Positions 1-6,916 of a stretch of DNA of 27,063 bases are shown piece after piece. This DNA is from Rickettsia typhi (GTDB lineage Bacteria; Pseudomonadota; Alphaproteobacteria; Rickettsiales; Rickettsiaceae), in assembly GCA_945878545.1 (NCBI GenBank), contig CAMCTQ010000002.1, forward strand, positions 1 through 27,063. Direction: 5' to 3'. Each line of letters begins with the position of its first letter. Positions within the stretch are counted from its first letter, which is position 1. A program made the position numbers and the translations under genes. The notes under the pieces were generated by a model. The model was not told the DNA's origin. It did no database searches and worked only from the letters and a program-made list of their open reading frames with translations.

Positions 1-815
1 GAGGTTGTTTAACTTTGCCAGTATTACCAACATAACCAACTATGTCACCTTGTTTAAGATGCGTGCCCTTGTTAACTACTAAATCTTCAAGATGGGAGTA
101 AGAAAGGACCGTATTTTTATTATCCAATTTTATGATGATTAAATTACCAAATGTTGCATCATAATCCGCATAAATTACCTTTCCAGATGCGGATGCAACA
201 ACGGTTGCCCCTTCTTTGGCTGAAATATTTATTCCTTTATTAATTCCATGATCTGTTTTGTCACCAAATTTTGTTATAACGGTACCATCAACAGGAAGTA
301 TATAATCAGGAACGATTTTTACTTGTTTTATGGGCTCTTCTTTTATTTCAGTTATTAGTTTTGGTTTTTGTGTAAAATCCTTTGGTGTTTTTATTTTAAT
401 GACTTGAGATTCATCTAAATCATAAGGAGGAGACAAATCGTTGATTTGTGCAATTTCATCTACAGTTTGTTCATAATTGATGGCTATTTCTTGAATTGTT
501 TCGTTTTCTTTTACTTGGTGTTCAATAATTTTATAATCATTTTCTGTGGGTTTGCTTGCAGGTATTATGTAGTTTTCACTGCCAGGAGCTGGTTTAATCA
601 CTTCGGATGTTTCGTCGATTTCAGATTTGCTAGATATTATCTCTCCATCATTGCTAACTACTGTTACAGTGTTTTCATTTAAACTTTTTGAATCTCCAAG
701 ATTTGAATTACTATGGTGGTATTCTATAGGGGCTTGTTGCTTTGTTACTGCACAACTTGATAAAGCAGCGGCAATTATAATATATAGTGATATATAAAAA
801 CTATAATTTCTCATT
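1..815 (-). CDS. LysM/LytM (M23-like) lipoprotein, NlpD-type, 3' end outside window
   Basis: Read on the minus strand from the ATG at 813-815, the frame stays open to the left edge (271 codons, so the C-terminus is missing). Residues 1-21 form a lipoprotein signal ending in LSSC, so Cys21 should be lipidated. A Glu/Ser-rich linker follows, then a LysM-like peptidoglycan-binding segment at about residues 94-141 and the start of a LytM/M23 domain from about 170. Where active M23 enzymes have HxGxD zinc ligands this protein has NKGIN (192-196), so both ligands read as Asn. That is the degenerate pattern of NlpD/EnvC, which activate cell-wall amidases rather than cut peptidoglycan themselves. A role in septal peptidoglycan splitting is therefore inferred. 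It is divergent from rpiB across about 90 bp. Confidence 0.88.
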
Positions 816-906
816 TAATTTGTGCCTTTTATTTAAATTTGTTATTTATTATATTGCTGTCATTATATAATAAATACTAATTTTTTTCTACAGAAAGGAT
901 GTTTTT

Positions 907-1401
907 ATGCAAAATTATGATCTAGTAATTGCAAATGATCACGCTGGTTTTGATTTAAAGTTAAAAATTTTAGATTTTTTAAGTCAAGCTGGTTACGCCA
1001 TATATTCAAATAACCTAGAAAAACGTCGCTTAAATTCTGGACAAAAGCATAGTAAGAGTATAATGGATTTAGGGTGCTATAGTACAGAGAGAGTTGATTA
1101 TCCAGATTATGCAAAAAAAGTAGTTGAAGAAATTATTGAGGGAAATAGCAAATATGGGATATTAATTTGCGGCACAGGTATTGGTATGTCAATTGCTGCA
1201 AATCGTAGTTCTGTTATTAGAGCAGCTTTATGTTTAAATGAGTTTATGGCAGAGCGAGCAAGATCTCATAATGATGCGAATATTTTAGTTCTGGCTAGTA
1301 AATTAACAGAAGAGAAAACCGTTTTTCAAATGATAGACAAATTTTTAAACACTGAATTTGAAAGTGGAAGACACGCCCAGAGAGTGAACAAGATTAGTTG
1401 A
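907..1401 (+). CDS. rpiB: Ribose-5-phosphate isomerase B
   Basis: Interconverts ribose-5-phosphate and ribulose-5-phosphate in the non-oxidative pentose phosphate pathway. Family motifs are clear: NDHAG (10-14), VDYPDYA, the catalytic Cys88 in ICGTGIGMSIAAN, RSHNDAN, and the C-terminal FESGRHAQRV. At 164 aa it is longer than the usual ~145-150 aa. The excess is a basic stretch at about residues 34-52, between the first helix and the DLG.YS strand, with no counterpart in the RpiB sequences I know. The start is supported by a Shine-Dalgarno-like AGAAAGGA at 892-899. A TATAAT at 866-871 is a plausible -10 box with a poor -35. The gene is divergent from the NlpD-like gene and upstream of tRNA-Cys. 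Confidence 0.95.
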   Translation: MQNYDLVIANDHAGFDLKLKILDFLSQAGYAIYSNNLEKRRLNSGQKHSKSIMDLGCYSTERVDYPDYAKKVVEEIIEGNSKYGILICGTGIGMSIAANRSSVIRAALCLNEFMAERARSHNDANILVLASKLTEEKTVFQMIDKFLNTEFESGRHAQRVNKIS

Positions 1402-1502
1402 AACTAGTTAAAAAAATAATATCTATATGATTCTCTGCAATTATTATTGCATTTTACCTTGAAATTAGTTAGAACTTGGAGCGAGCGTTAAAGTTAAAAC
1501 AT

Positions 1503-1577
1503 GGCCAAGTAGCAAAGTGGTAATGCAGTGGACTGCAAATCCTCTATTCGCCGGTTCGATTCCGGCCTTGGCCTCCA
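1503..1577 (+). tRNA. tRNA-Cys (anticodon GCA)
   Basis: The acceptor stem GGCCAAG pairs with CTTGGCC over seven base pairs. The anticodon loop CTGCAAA gives anticodon GCA. The T arm GCCGG-TTCGATT-CCGGC is perfect. The discriminator base is U, as expected for Cys, and the CCA end is encoded (1575-1577). The anticodon stem has one T-T mismatch. Confidence 0.95.
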
Positions 1578-1635
1578 ACAAATCTCTTTTGAGGAGACTC
1601 ATGGAGAGTAAAAAATATAACCTATCCGTACCCAC

Positions 1636-1704
1636 CGATGTCATACCAGTCTCTAACTATTTCATCCTAATATTTTGCTAGGGCAAAATTCTGAAGTGAC
1701 ATCG
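1636..1704. repeat. Nested inverted repeat (69 bp)
   Basis: The outer arms CGATGTCA (1636-1643) and TGACATCG (1697-1704) are perfect inverted copies. Inside them ATTTTGC (1672-1678) and GCAAAAT (1683-1689) form a 7-bp hairpin around TAGG. It fills most of the space between tRNA-Cys and the converging CaaX gene. It may be a remnant of a short palindromic repeat or a bidirectional transcript-end structure. There is no strong U-run on either side. Confidence 0.5.
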
Positions 1705-1748
1705 TAAATCATACATATTATTTTAGCTAAAGCTCTTCCTGAGTAGTT

Positions 1749-2069
1749 CTACAAAATCAGACAACAACAATGATCAGGATTATCATCTCCTGCTAGTTTT
1801 ATAGGCTGCTCATCACTTATATTTTGTGGATCCAAATCGATCCTTGATGGACTGGCATCTACCGCAGACAATTTACCAAGTTTACTTAGAGAAAGTTGTT
1901 TAAGTACATATTCGTCATTATAAAAAGTTTGACCCTCTACGCTAATCCCATCTACAGTTGCACCTTTACCAAAAGTTATAGTAACACCAGGGCGGATAAT
2001 GTAATTTATACTTATTTTTCCACTCAGTTCAATTCTATTACCAGTATCATCTAAACTTTTAACTTTCAT
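1749..2069 (-). CDS. Small hypothetical protein with C-terminal CaaX box (CLIL)
   Basis: A 106-aa protein that I do not recognise. The start at 2067-2069 is backed by a strong ribosome-binding site (GGAAAGAGG about 5 nt upstream on the minus strand). There is no signal peptide or membrane segment. The first ~60 residues look like short beta strands, and the last ~35 are acidic and probably flexible. The protein ends DHCCCLIL: three cysteines in a row followed by L-I-L, so the last four residues form a CaaX box (Cys, two aliphatics, Leu). Leu at the end is the preference of geranylgeranyltransferase I, and neighbouring cysteines are typical palmitoylation sites in Ras/Rho proteins. Bacteria do not prenylate such motifs, so I infer a protein delivered into a eukaryotic host and anchored to membranes. 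The same kind of tail recurs on the protein at 14565-15923. Confidence 0.75.
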   Translation of the reverse strand: MKVKSLDDTGNRIELSGKISINYIIRPGVTITFGKGATVDGISVEGQTFYNDEYVLKQLSLSKLGKLSAVDASPSRIDLDPQNISDEQPIKLAGDDNPDHCCCLIL

Positions 2070-2095
2070 AAAAACCTCTTTCCTTATTGGTTATG

Positions 2096-2115
2096 CTATT
2101 ATTAATTAATAATAG
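2096..2115. promoter_or_regulatory. Perfect 20-bp AT-rich palindrome upstream of the CaaX gene
   Basis: CTATTATTAA followed by its exact reverse complement, lying 27-46 bp upstream of the CaaX gene start. A related half (TTATTATTAATAG) repeats at about 2130-2142. Its place in the promoter region suggests an operator, but in DNA this AT-rich a chance palindrome is possible. The intergenic stretch 2070-2341 otherwise holds only the promoter at 2192-2220 and no gene that I can support. Confidence 0.35.
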
Positions 2116-2191
2116 TAAATTAAGTTTATTATTATTAATAGTATAAGTATATATTTTTTTATTCTTGCTTTGTGCTACTTAATAGACCTGT

Positions 2192-2220
2192 TTGACATAA
2201 ATTGTCATACATATTACAAT
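2192..2220 (+). promoter_or_regulatory. Sigma-70-type promoter, probably for xerD
   Basis: TTGACA (2192-2197), a 17-bp spacer and TACAAT (2215-2220): a perfect -35 and a -10 one base off consensus at ideal spacing. Transcription would begin near 2227, giving a ~115-nt leader before xerD. The -35 lies inside the dyad TGACA-TAAAT-TGTCA (2193-2207), a possible repressor site. The leader contains a 15-codon frame (2273-2320, MPKPFFDYIARNYQR) in the same phase as xerD, closed by TAA. I see no ribosome-binding site for it. Confidence 0.6.
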
Positions 2221-2341
2221 GCATAAATGTAATTAGATATTAAGTAATTATTCCCTAACCAATCACACAAACATGCCAAAACCATTTTTTGACTATATTG
2301 CAAGAAATTATCAGAGGTAACCACGCTGGCGAGATATATGC

Positions 2342-3271
2342 ATGCAGTTTATTGAACAGTTTCTAGAGATGATGCTTGCCGAGCGGGGAATTGCTAAAAA
2401 TTCGCTTCTTAGTTACAAACGTGATTTGAAAGATTTTCAAGAATTTTTGAGAAAGGTTAAATTAACAGAATTTAAAGTCAAGGATTCTGATGTTAGTAAG
2501 TTCATTGCAGAATTGGCTAAGTCTGGAATATCAGCTCGGTCGATAAATCGCAAAATTTCAACTTTAAAAACCTATTTTATATTTTTAATGAGTGAAAACC
2601 ACACTGATTATAATCCAGTTTTGGTCGTAGATTTACCTCGTTATATTTCTAAGTTGCCTGAGTTTTTATCCATCGATGATATAAGAATATTACTCGAATA
2701 TTGTAGGCACGATAGTTCTCCTGATGGAATTAGACTTAATGCGATGATCCATTTGTTATATGCAAGTGGTATGCGTGTTAGTGAGCTTGTTAGCTTAAAA
2801 ACAACCCATATTACTAGCGGTAATAATTTTTCTGAAATTAGAACGAACTTCCTGATTAAAGGCAAAGGTTCAAAGGAAAGAATTATAGTAATTAATGAAC
2901 AAGCTAAAAAAACTTTAGAGCAGTATTTGAAAATTCGCGATAGTTTTTGCGTTGGAAAAAACTCAAAGTCAAAGAGTTATTTTTTTGTTAGCAATTCTGC
3001 GGCAGGGCATATGACAAGGCAGAATTTTGCGCTGCTACTAAAAAAAGCTAGTTTAAATGCTGGTCTTGATCCTGAAGTGATCTCACCTCATGCGCTTCGC
3101 CATAGCTTTGCCAGTCATTTGCTAGAAAATGGAGCTGATTTAAGGGTTATTCAAGAGTTGCTTGGTCATAGCGATATTAGTACTACGCAGATATATACTC
3201 ATGTACAAACTGCTCATTTGAAAAGGACTTTAAAAGAGTTCCATCCTCTCGAAAGGAAAAATAATAATTAG
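2342..3271 (+). CDS. xerD: Tyrosine recombinase XerD
   Basis: Resolves chromosome dimers at dif together with XerC, under FtsK control. The 309-aa length is typical. Residues 1-90 are the SAM-like core-binding domain and ~105-295 the catalytic domain. The full active-site set is visible: R145 (ASGMRVSEL), K175 (KGKGSKER), H250 and R253 (SPHALRHSF), H276 (LLGHSDIS) and the nucleophile Y285 (TTQIYTH). XerD rather than XerC is favoured because it closely resembles rickettsial XerD as I remember it. No close Shine-Dalgarno precedes the ATG. Another ATG lies at 2338 in a different frame. A good promoter lies at 2192-2220. Confidence 0.93.
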   Translation: MQFIEQFLEMMLAERGIAKNSLLSYKRDLKDFQEFLRKVKLTEFKVKDSDVSKFIAELAKSGISARSINRKISTLKTYFIFLMSENHTDYNPVLVVDLPRYISKLPEFLSIDDIRILLEYCRHDSSPDGIRLNAMIHLLYASGMRVSELVSLKTTHITSGNNFSEIRTNFLIKGKGSKERIIVINEQAKKTLEQYLKIRDSFCVGKNSKSKSYFFVSNSAAGHMTRQNFALLLKKASLNAGLDPEVISPHALRHSFASHLLENGADLRVIQELLGHSDISTTQIYTHVQTAHLKRTLKEFHPLERKNNN

Positions 3272-3342
3272 ATTTTAGATTACAAGAAACCTTTTTTGTG
3301 AAATAATTAATTTATAAGTAATTAATTAATAAAGGTAATTCT

Positions 3343-3585
3343 ATGTCAAAAGAACAACATAAAGCTCCTCAAAAACCTAAAAGTAGTTTTGGACCTTTAG
3401 TAAAGTCGCCGGCATATGAAGATTTAAGAGAAATATTATTAGGTGGTTTAGTTCCAAGGGAATCAGGGGGGGGTGAGAGAGTAAGTGAAGTTGAAGTGAT
3501 AGGAAGATCTGATAATCATCATAAAGATCTCAAGATAGAAATACCTCTTTCTTTAAATCCTGTAGTGCACTTAGGTGAAGAATGA
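3343..3585 (+). CDS. Small hypothetical protein with an internal G8 tract
   Basis: An 80-aa hydrophilic protein that I do not recognise. The start has a plausible ribosome-binding site (AAAGGTAA, 8 nt upstream). The N-terminus is Lys/Pro-rich (KAPQKPKSSFGP), then SPAYEDLREILLGGLVPRE, a glycine run, and an acidic tail. No signal peptide or membrane segment is visible. Codons 41-43 lie in a run of eight G (3466-3473), conspicuous in AT-rich DNA. Losing one G meets a stop within about three codons, and losing two meets one at once. It sits in the same orientation 100 bp upstream of the ankyrin gene and may be cotranscribed with it. Confidence 0.6.
   Translation: MSKEQHKAPQKPKSSFGPLVKSPAYEDLREILLGGLVPRESGGGERVSEVEVIGRSDNHHKDLKIEIPLSLNPVVHLGEE
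3466..3473 (+). repeat. Homopolymeric G8 tract (possible contingency site)
   Basis: Eight consecutive G inside the 80-aa reading frame. Such tracts are prone to slipped-strand mispairing, and a change of one or two bases closes the frame almost immediately. It is also a place where sequencing errors are common. Confidence 0.5.
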
Positions 3586-3684
3586 TTTGTAAAAAAGTTT
3601 GATGAGTTGTTTTCTGTATTAGTTAATGACACATATAAGGAGAATCTATATAGTTTGTAGAATAGAAATTAAGAGGTAATAATT

Positions 3685-4722
3685 ATGAAAACTGTAACTG
3701 TACCTGTACCTATACCTATTGCTCCTGGAGGTTTTAGATTTTTAGATCAAGATCATGGAAATATAAACGGAGACAAATTAATTTCTTTAATAACATCAAA
3801 AAAATTTAGTAAAGCATTAAAGTTTATAGAAAATAAAAGCGCCCTTGGCATAGAGCATGAAATTGCTTTTACATGTATTGATGCTGAAGGTAATACAGCT
3901 TTACACTTAGCCGTTAAAAGCAATAAATTAAAACTAGTTAAAGCTATTGTTGAAGGGGGTGGTACACTTTACGCAATTAATTTTTCTTTGAAAACTCCAT
4001 TAGATTTATCTAAAGAGATCGGTTCTAGTCCAATCAAGGAATATTTAGAATCAATTTTAGCGAAAGAAGGTGGTATGGAAGAAGGGATTTTGCAAATCAT
4101 TCCTGAATTAAACGGACCAGAGCAAGAATTAGAAAGTCGCGACATTTTTTTTCTATCAATGCAATTTGATCCCGTTGTCCCAACCAAAAAACATCAAGAA
4201 TTCACAAGAGTAACTCCTATTTTGTTCTTACCTAAACAACAATTTGACCAAGAAGAATCTATTGATGATGAGATAATAGGATATTTTAGCTCTTTAGATG
4301 GTGTGTCGTTAAGTACTAATGGAATGAGCATACAAGAGAGTAGAAAGTCTCCTTCTGTCTCAGGAAGTGCCCCTATTGATGTTATTGTTCCTAGCTCTAG
4401 AAGCAGTGCTTTTCAAGAAGATTCACCTCCGCTTTTTGGTTCTAGTTTTGATGATCTTGGTTCAGTTTATGATAATATAGAATCTTCGTATGCCGAAGTA
4501 GTTAGCGCTCCCAAGAACGATAGATTTGTCCTGCTACCAAAAAAAACTGAAGCTGTTACTCAAGAAATTGCTAAAGCAGAGAAGAGTACTGTTGTAGTAA
4601 AAATGCCTGTTCATTTCTTCTCAGATTCTTCTGAAGATTTAATATTTTCTTTTGATGATGATGAGGATATTAGTGGTGTAATTAAAGGGGTTAGTCCTAG
4701 TGGTGATGTAGATGAGGATTAA
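3685..4722 (+). CDS. Ankyrin-repeat protein, candidate secreted effector
   Basis: 345 aa with no signal peptide. After a VPVPIPIAP-type N-terminus, residues ~30-63 look like a degenerate ankyrin unit, 64-96 a canonical one (DAEGNTALHLAVKSN, then helix LKLVKAIVEGGG), and 97-129 a partial unit (KTPLDLSK). The remaining ~210 residues are Ser/Pro/acidic and probably disordered. Within them lies VYDNIESSYAEV (261-272), with Tyr262 in a YxN context and Tyr269 seven residues later. The tail is strongly acidic (FSFDDDEDIS to DVDED). The ribosome-binding site AAGAGGTAA is close to that of the kinase-like gene at 11721. Ankyrin proteins are frequent type IV secreted effectors in intracellular bacteria, but neither secretion nor a host target can be read from the sequence. 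Confidence 0.85.
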   Translation: MKTVTVPVPIPIAPGGFRFLDQDHGNINGDKLISLITSKKFSKALKFIENKSALGIEHEIAFTCIDAEGNTALHLAVKSNKLKLVKAIVEGGGTLYAINFSLKTPLDLSKEIGSSPIKEYLESILAKEGGMEEGILQIIPELNGPEQELESRDIFFLSMQFDPVVPTKKHQEFTRVTPILFLPKQQFDQEESIDDEIIGYFSSLDGVSLSTNGMSIQESRKSPSVSGSAPIDVIVPSSRSSAFQEDSPPLFGSSFDDLGSVYDNIESSYAEVVSAPKNDRFVLLPKKTEAVTQEIAKAEKSTVVVKMPVHFFSDSSEDLIFSFDDDEDISGVIKGVSPSGDVDED

Positions 4723-4740
4723 TAGTTTATATTGGTGTGA

Positions 4741-5211
4741 TTATATATACTTTTTCATTCCGATGTGACTTGCTTCAAAGCCAGTCTGTTCGTAAAATTG
4801 TTTTGCACCCAAGCGATTTTTATTTGTAGTTAGTTGGAATATGGAAGCTTCTTTTGATTTGCCGTATAAGATTGCAGCATTCAACATCCATTTTCCAATT
4901 TTCTGACCCCTATATTTTTTTAAAACCCGAACAGCTTCAATTTGCATTCGTGTGGACCCTATAAATGTTAGTGAAGGCATAATAGTTAGATGGCAGGTAG
5001 CAACAATTTTAATAGGTCTATTATCAATTTCTACTAACATCAAATATTGATTTGGGTCAGAGTCAATTCTATAGAACGCGTCAATATAGCGTTGATCTAA
5101 ATTTGTTTCTAGTTTTTCTCGAATTTGTCCAAATTCATCTTCTAATAGGAGGTTTACAATTGCTCTTAGGTCGGTAATTTGAGCTTTTCGATGAGTGAGT
5201 TTCTGGGTCAT
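4741..5211 (-). CDS. GNAT family N-acetyltransferase
   Basis: 156 aa, one GNAT domain. It starts with the usual beta1-alpha1 (HRKAQITDLRAIVNLL). The acetyl-CoA pyrophosphate-binding segment is VLKKYRGQKIGKWML, carrying the R/Q-x-x-G-x-G/A pattern, and the C-terminal part is NKNRLGAKQFYEQTGFEAS. The substrate cannot be deduced. It is the last gene of a three-gene minus-strand operon, 8 bp after the Nudix gene, and converges with the ankyrin gene 18 bp away. Acetylation of a small molecule or of a protein N-terminus are both possible. Confidence 0.88.
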   Translation of the reverse strand: MTQKLTHRKAQITDLRAIVNLLLEDEFGQIREKLETNLDQRYIDAFYRIDSDPNQYLMLVEIDNRPIKIVATCHLTIMPSLTFIGSTRMQIEAVRVLKKYRGQKIGKWMLNAAILYGKSKEASIFQLTTNKNRLGAKQFYEQTGFEASHIGMKKYI

Positions 5212-5219
5212 AATATCAT

Positions 5220-5666
5220 TTATCCAGGAATAAAATTTTCCTGTAGGTTAAATAAGTCTCCGCCATAACTTTTATTGGAGGATAGTTGTTTTAATGGTAA
5301 AAATAAATCCGAAGGCAAATCGGAGAGATTAAACCATTGCCAATTTTGTGTTTTGTGAGGCTCGCAATTTTGGATTATTTGTTCCGATTGGTAGTCAGCT
5401 TTCATAAAGACCGATACATAATGTTTTTGTTCGTTATGAAAAATATCATTTGTGATCGCTAAAAATTTAGGGCTATGGATCTTAAGTCCAGTTTCTTCTA
5501 AAACCTCACGGATAGCGCAATCTTCAAAGCTTTCTCCAAATTCAAGATGGCCACCAGGAGGACCCCAGGTAGAATCACCGTGAGAATTAATCCGTTTACC
5601 AAGTAAAATTTCATTTTTGTGGTTAAAAATTAAAACACCTAATCCTACAGAAGGTTTATTATTCAT
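5220..5666 (-). CDS. Nudix hydrolase, NUDT15/MTH1-like
   Basis: 148 aa. The Nudix box occupies residues 39-61: G39, Glu45 after five residues, then REVLEETGL with Arg53, Glu54, Glu57 and Glu58 binding the metal. The WGPPGGHLEFGES context, the HYVSVFMKA strand and the WQWFNLSDLP segment follow the layout of eukaryotic NUDT15 and plant NUDT1, suggesting hydrolysis of (oxidised) nucleoside triphosphates. That substrate is inferred from family resemblance only. It lies between gshB (21-nt gap) and a GNAT gene (8 nt), so one transcript is likely. Confidence 0.92.
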   Translation of the reverse strand: MNNKPSVGLGVLIFNHKNEILLGKRINSHGDSTWGPPGGHLEFGESFEDCAIREVLEETGLKIHSPKFLAITNDIFHNEQKHYVSVFMKADYQSEQIIQNCEPHKTQNWQWFNLSDLPSDLFLPLKQLSSNKSYGGDLFNLQENFIPG

Positions 5667-5687
5667 GTTGATACTCTCTACTGATTA

Positions 5688-6644
5688 TTAATTTTTTCCA
5701 GCATTTTCTATATATGACGCGATATTTTCTCCAAGGTTTAAACCATAAAGTTTTTCAATGGCTACAAGACCTGTAGGAGAAGTTAAATTCACTTCTATCA
5801 AATACTCGTCAATCATGTCTATTCCTGCAAAAATAATATCTTGTTTTTTCAAGTATTCACCTACAATTGTAGATATTGTTTTTTCTTTTTTTGTTAACTC
5901 TGTTTTTTCTGCTGTGCCCCCTACAGCAAGGTTTGCCAGGAAATTTCCTGGGCTAGGTATGCGTCTTATTGCAGCTACTGCTTTGCCATCAATTATAATA
6001 ATTCGTTTATCACCTTTGTAAATAGTGGGTATAAATTTTTGAATAATAATTTGTCCATGTTTTTTAAGAGCAGAGTTAATGATTTTCTTTATATCTTTCA
6101 AATTATTTACTTCCATATAATCTATAAATTTTCCTCCAAACCAATAAAGGGGTTTTATAACAATTTGTTCATGATATGTAATAAATTCAATAACCATCTC
6201 GTTTAAGCTGCTAATGACAATGGATGGTGGTATAAACTCAGGAAATTTAAAAACTACCATTTTTTCGCTATTTGAACGAATGGCCGAAGGATTATTAATC
6301 ATAAGTACTTTAGGTGCTAATGTTTCTAAAATGTAGGTGTTTGTTACATAACTCATGTTAAAAGGGGGGTCTTGTCTAATTAACAAGGCATGTACTTTTG
6401 TCAAATTCAGTATTGTTTCATGTTTCAAGGTAAAGTTGCTTTGATGCTTGGAATATTTAACATCTACAAATCTACCGCTGGCAATGCAGTTATTATTGAT
6501 CAAAGAAAGATTATTAGGAGAGTAAAAAAATATCTCATATCCCCGTTTGCATAACTCAGCTGCAATAAAAAGAGAGCTATCAGATCCTGGTTTCAGGGAT
6601 TCCAAGCTGTCGGCCTGGATAGCAACAATATTTTTTTTGCTCAT
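5688..6644 (-). CDS. gshB: Glutathione synthetase
   Basis: 318 aa, the usual GshB length. It joins gamma-glutamylcysteine and glycine with ATP in the cytoplasm. The N-terminal domain contains LLIRQDPPFNMSYV, matching the LMRKDPPFDTEF block of E. coli GshB. The ATP-grasp domain has IVIKPLYWFGG, the KGDKRIIIIDGKAV strand, NLAVGGTAE and the metal-binding end IEVNLTSPTGL. The ATG at 6642-6644 follows an AT-rich leader without a clear ribosome-binding site. It is first in the operon gshB-Nudix-GNAT and is divergent from the ABC exporter. No gshA is visible here, so the gamma-glutamylcysteine source is unknown. The operon suggests redox or nucleotide-damage protection. Confidence 0.95.
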   Translation of the reverse strand: MSKKNIVAIQADSLESLKPGSDSSLFIAAELCKRGYEIFFYSPNNLSLINNNCIASGRFVDVKYSKHQSNFTLKHETILNLTKVHALLIRQDPPFNMSYVTNTYILETLAPKVLMINNPSAIRSNSEKMVVFKFPEFIPPSIVISSLNEMVIEFITYHEQIVIKPLYWFGGKFIDYMEVNNLKDIKKIINSALKKHGQIIIQKFIPTIYKGDKRIIIIDGKAVAAIRRIPSPGNFLANLAVGGTAEKTELTKKEKTISTIVGEYLKKQDIIFAGIDMIDEYLIEVNLTSPTGLVAIEKLYGLNLGENIASYIENAGKN

Positions 6645-6916
6645 TGTTTGATTTTAATCTATTAATTTATTACAATACGCTTTGTTACAGTAGTTTTAAA
6701 GTATCCTTGCACGGAAGCGTTGATTGTGTCAAGATGAAGCCTTTATTTGTCTGTAGTCAATTTGATATGTAAGTTGCATACGTCGCTCTCCTATTATTCA
6801 TAGGCTTCGACCCCTTGCGCCTAGTGCCAACTTCATCTGAATCGCCTATAAATAGTCAGTTGATAAATTTTCTTAAGAGTGTTTATAAAACAATTCAAAA
6901 TATACAAGAAAGAACT

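Noticed and set aside
446..682. Open frame of 78 codons on the plus strand
   Set aside because: Complement of the NlpD-like lipoprotein gene, which has lipobox, LysM and LytM features on the minus strand.
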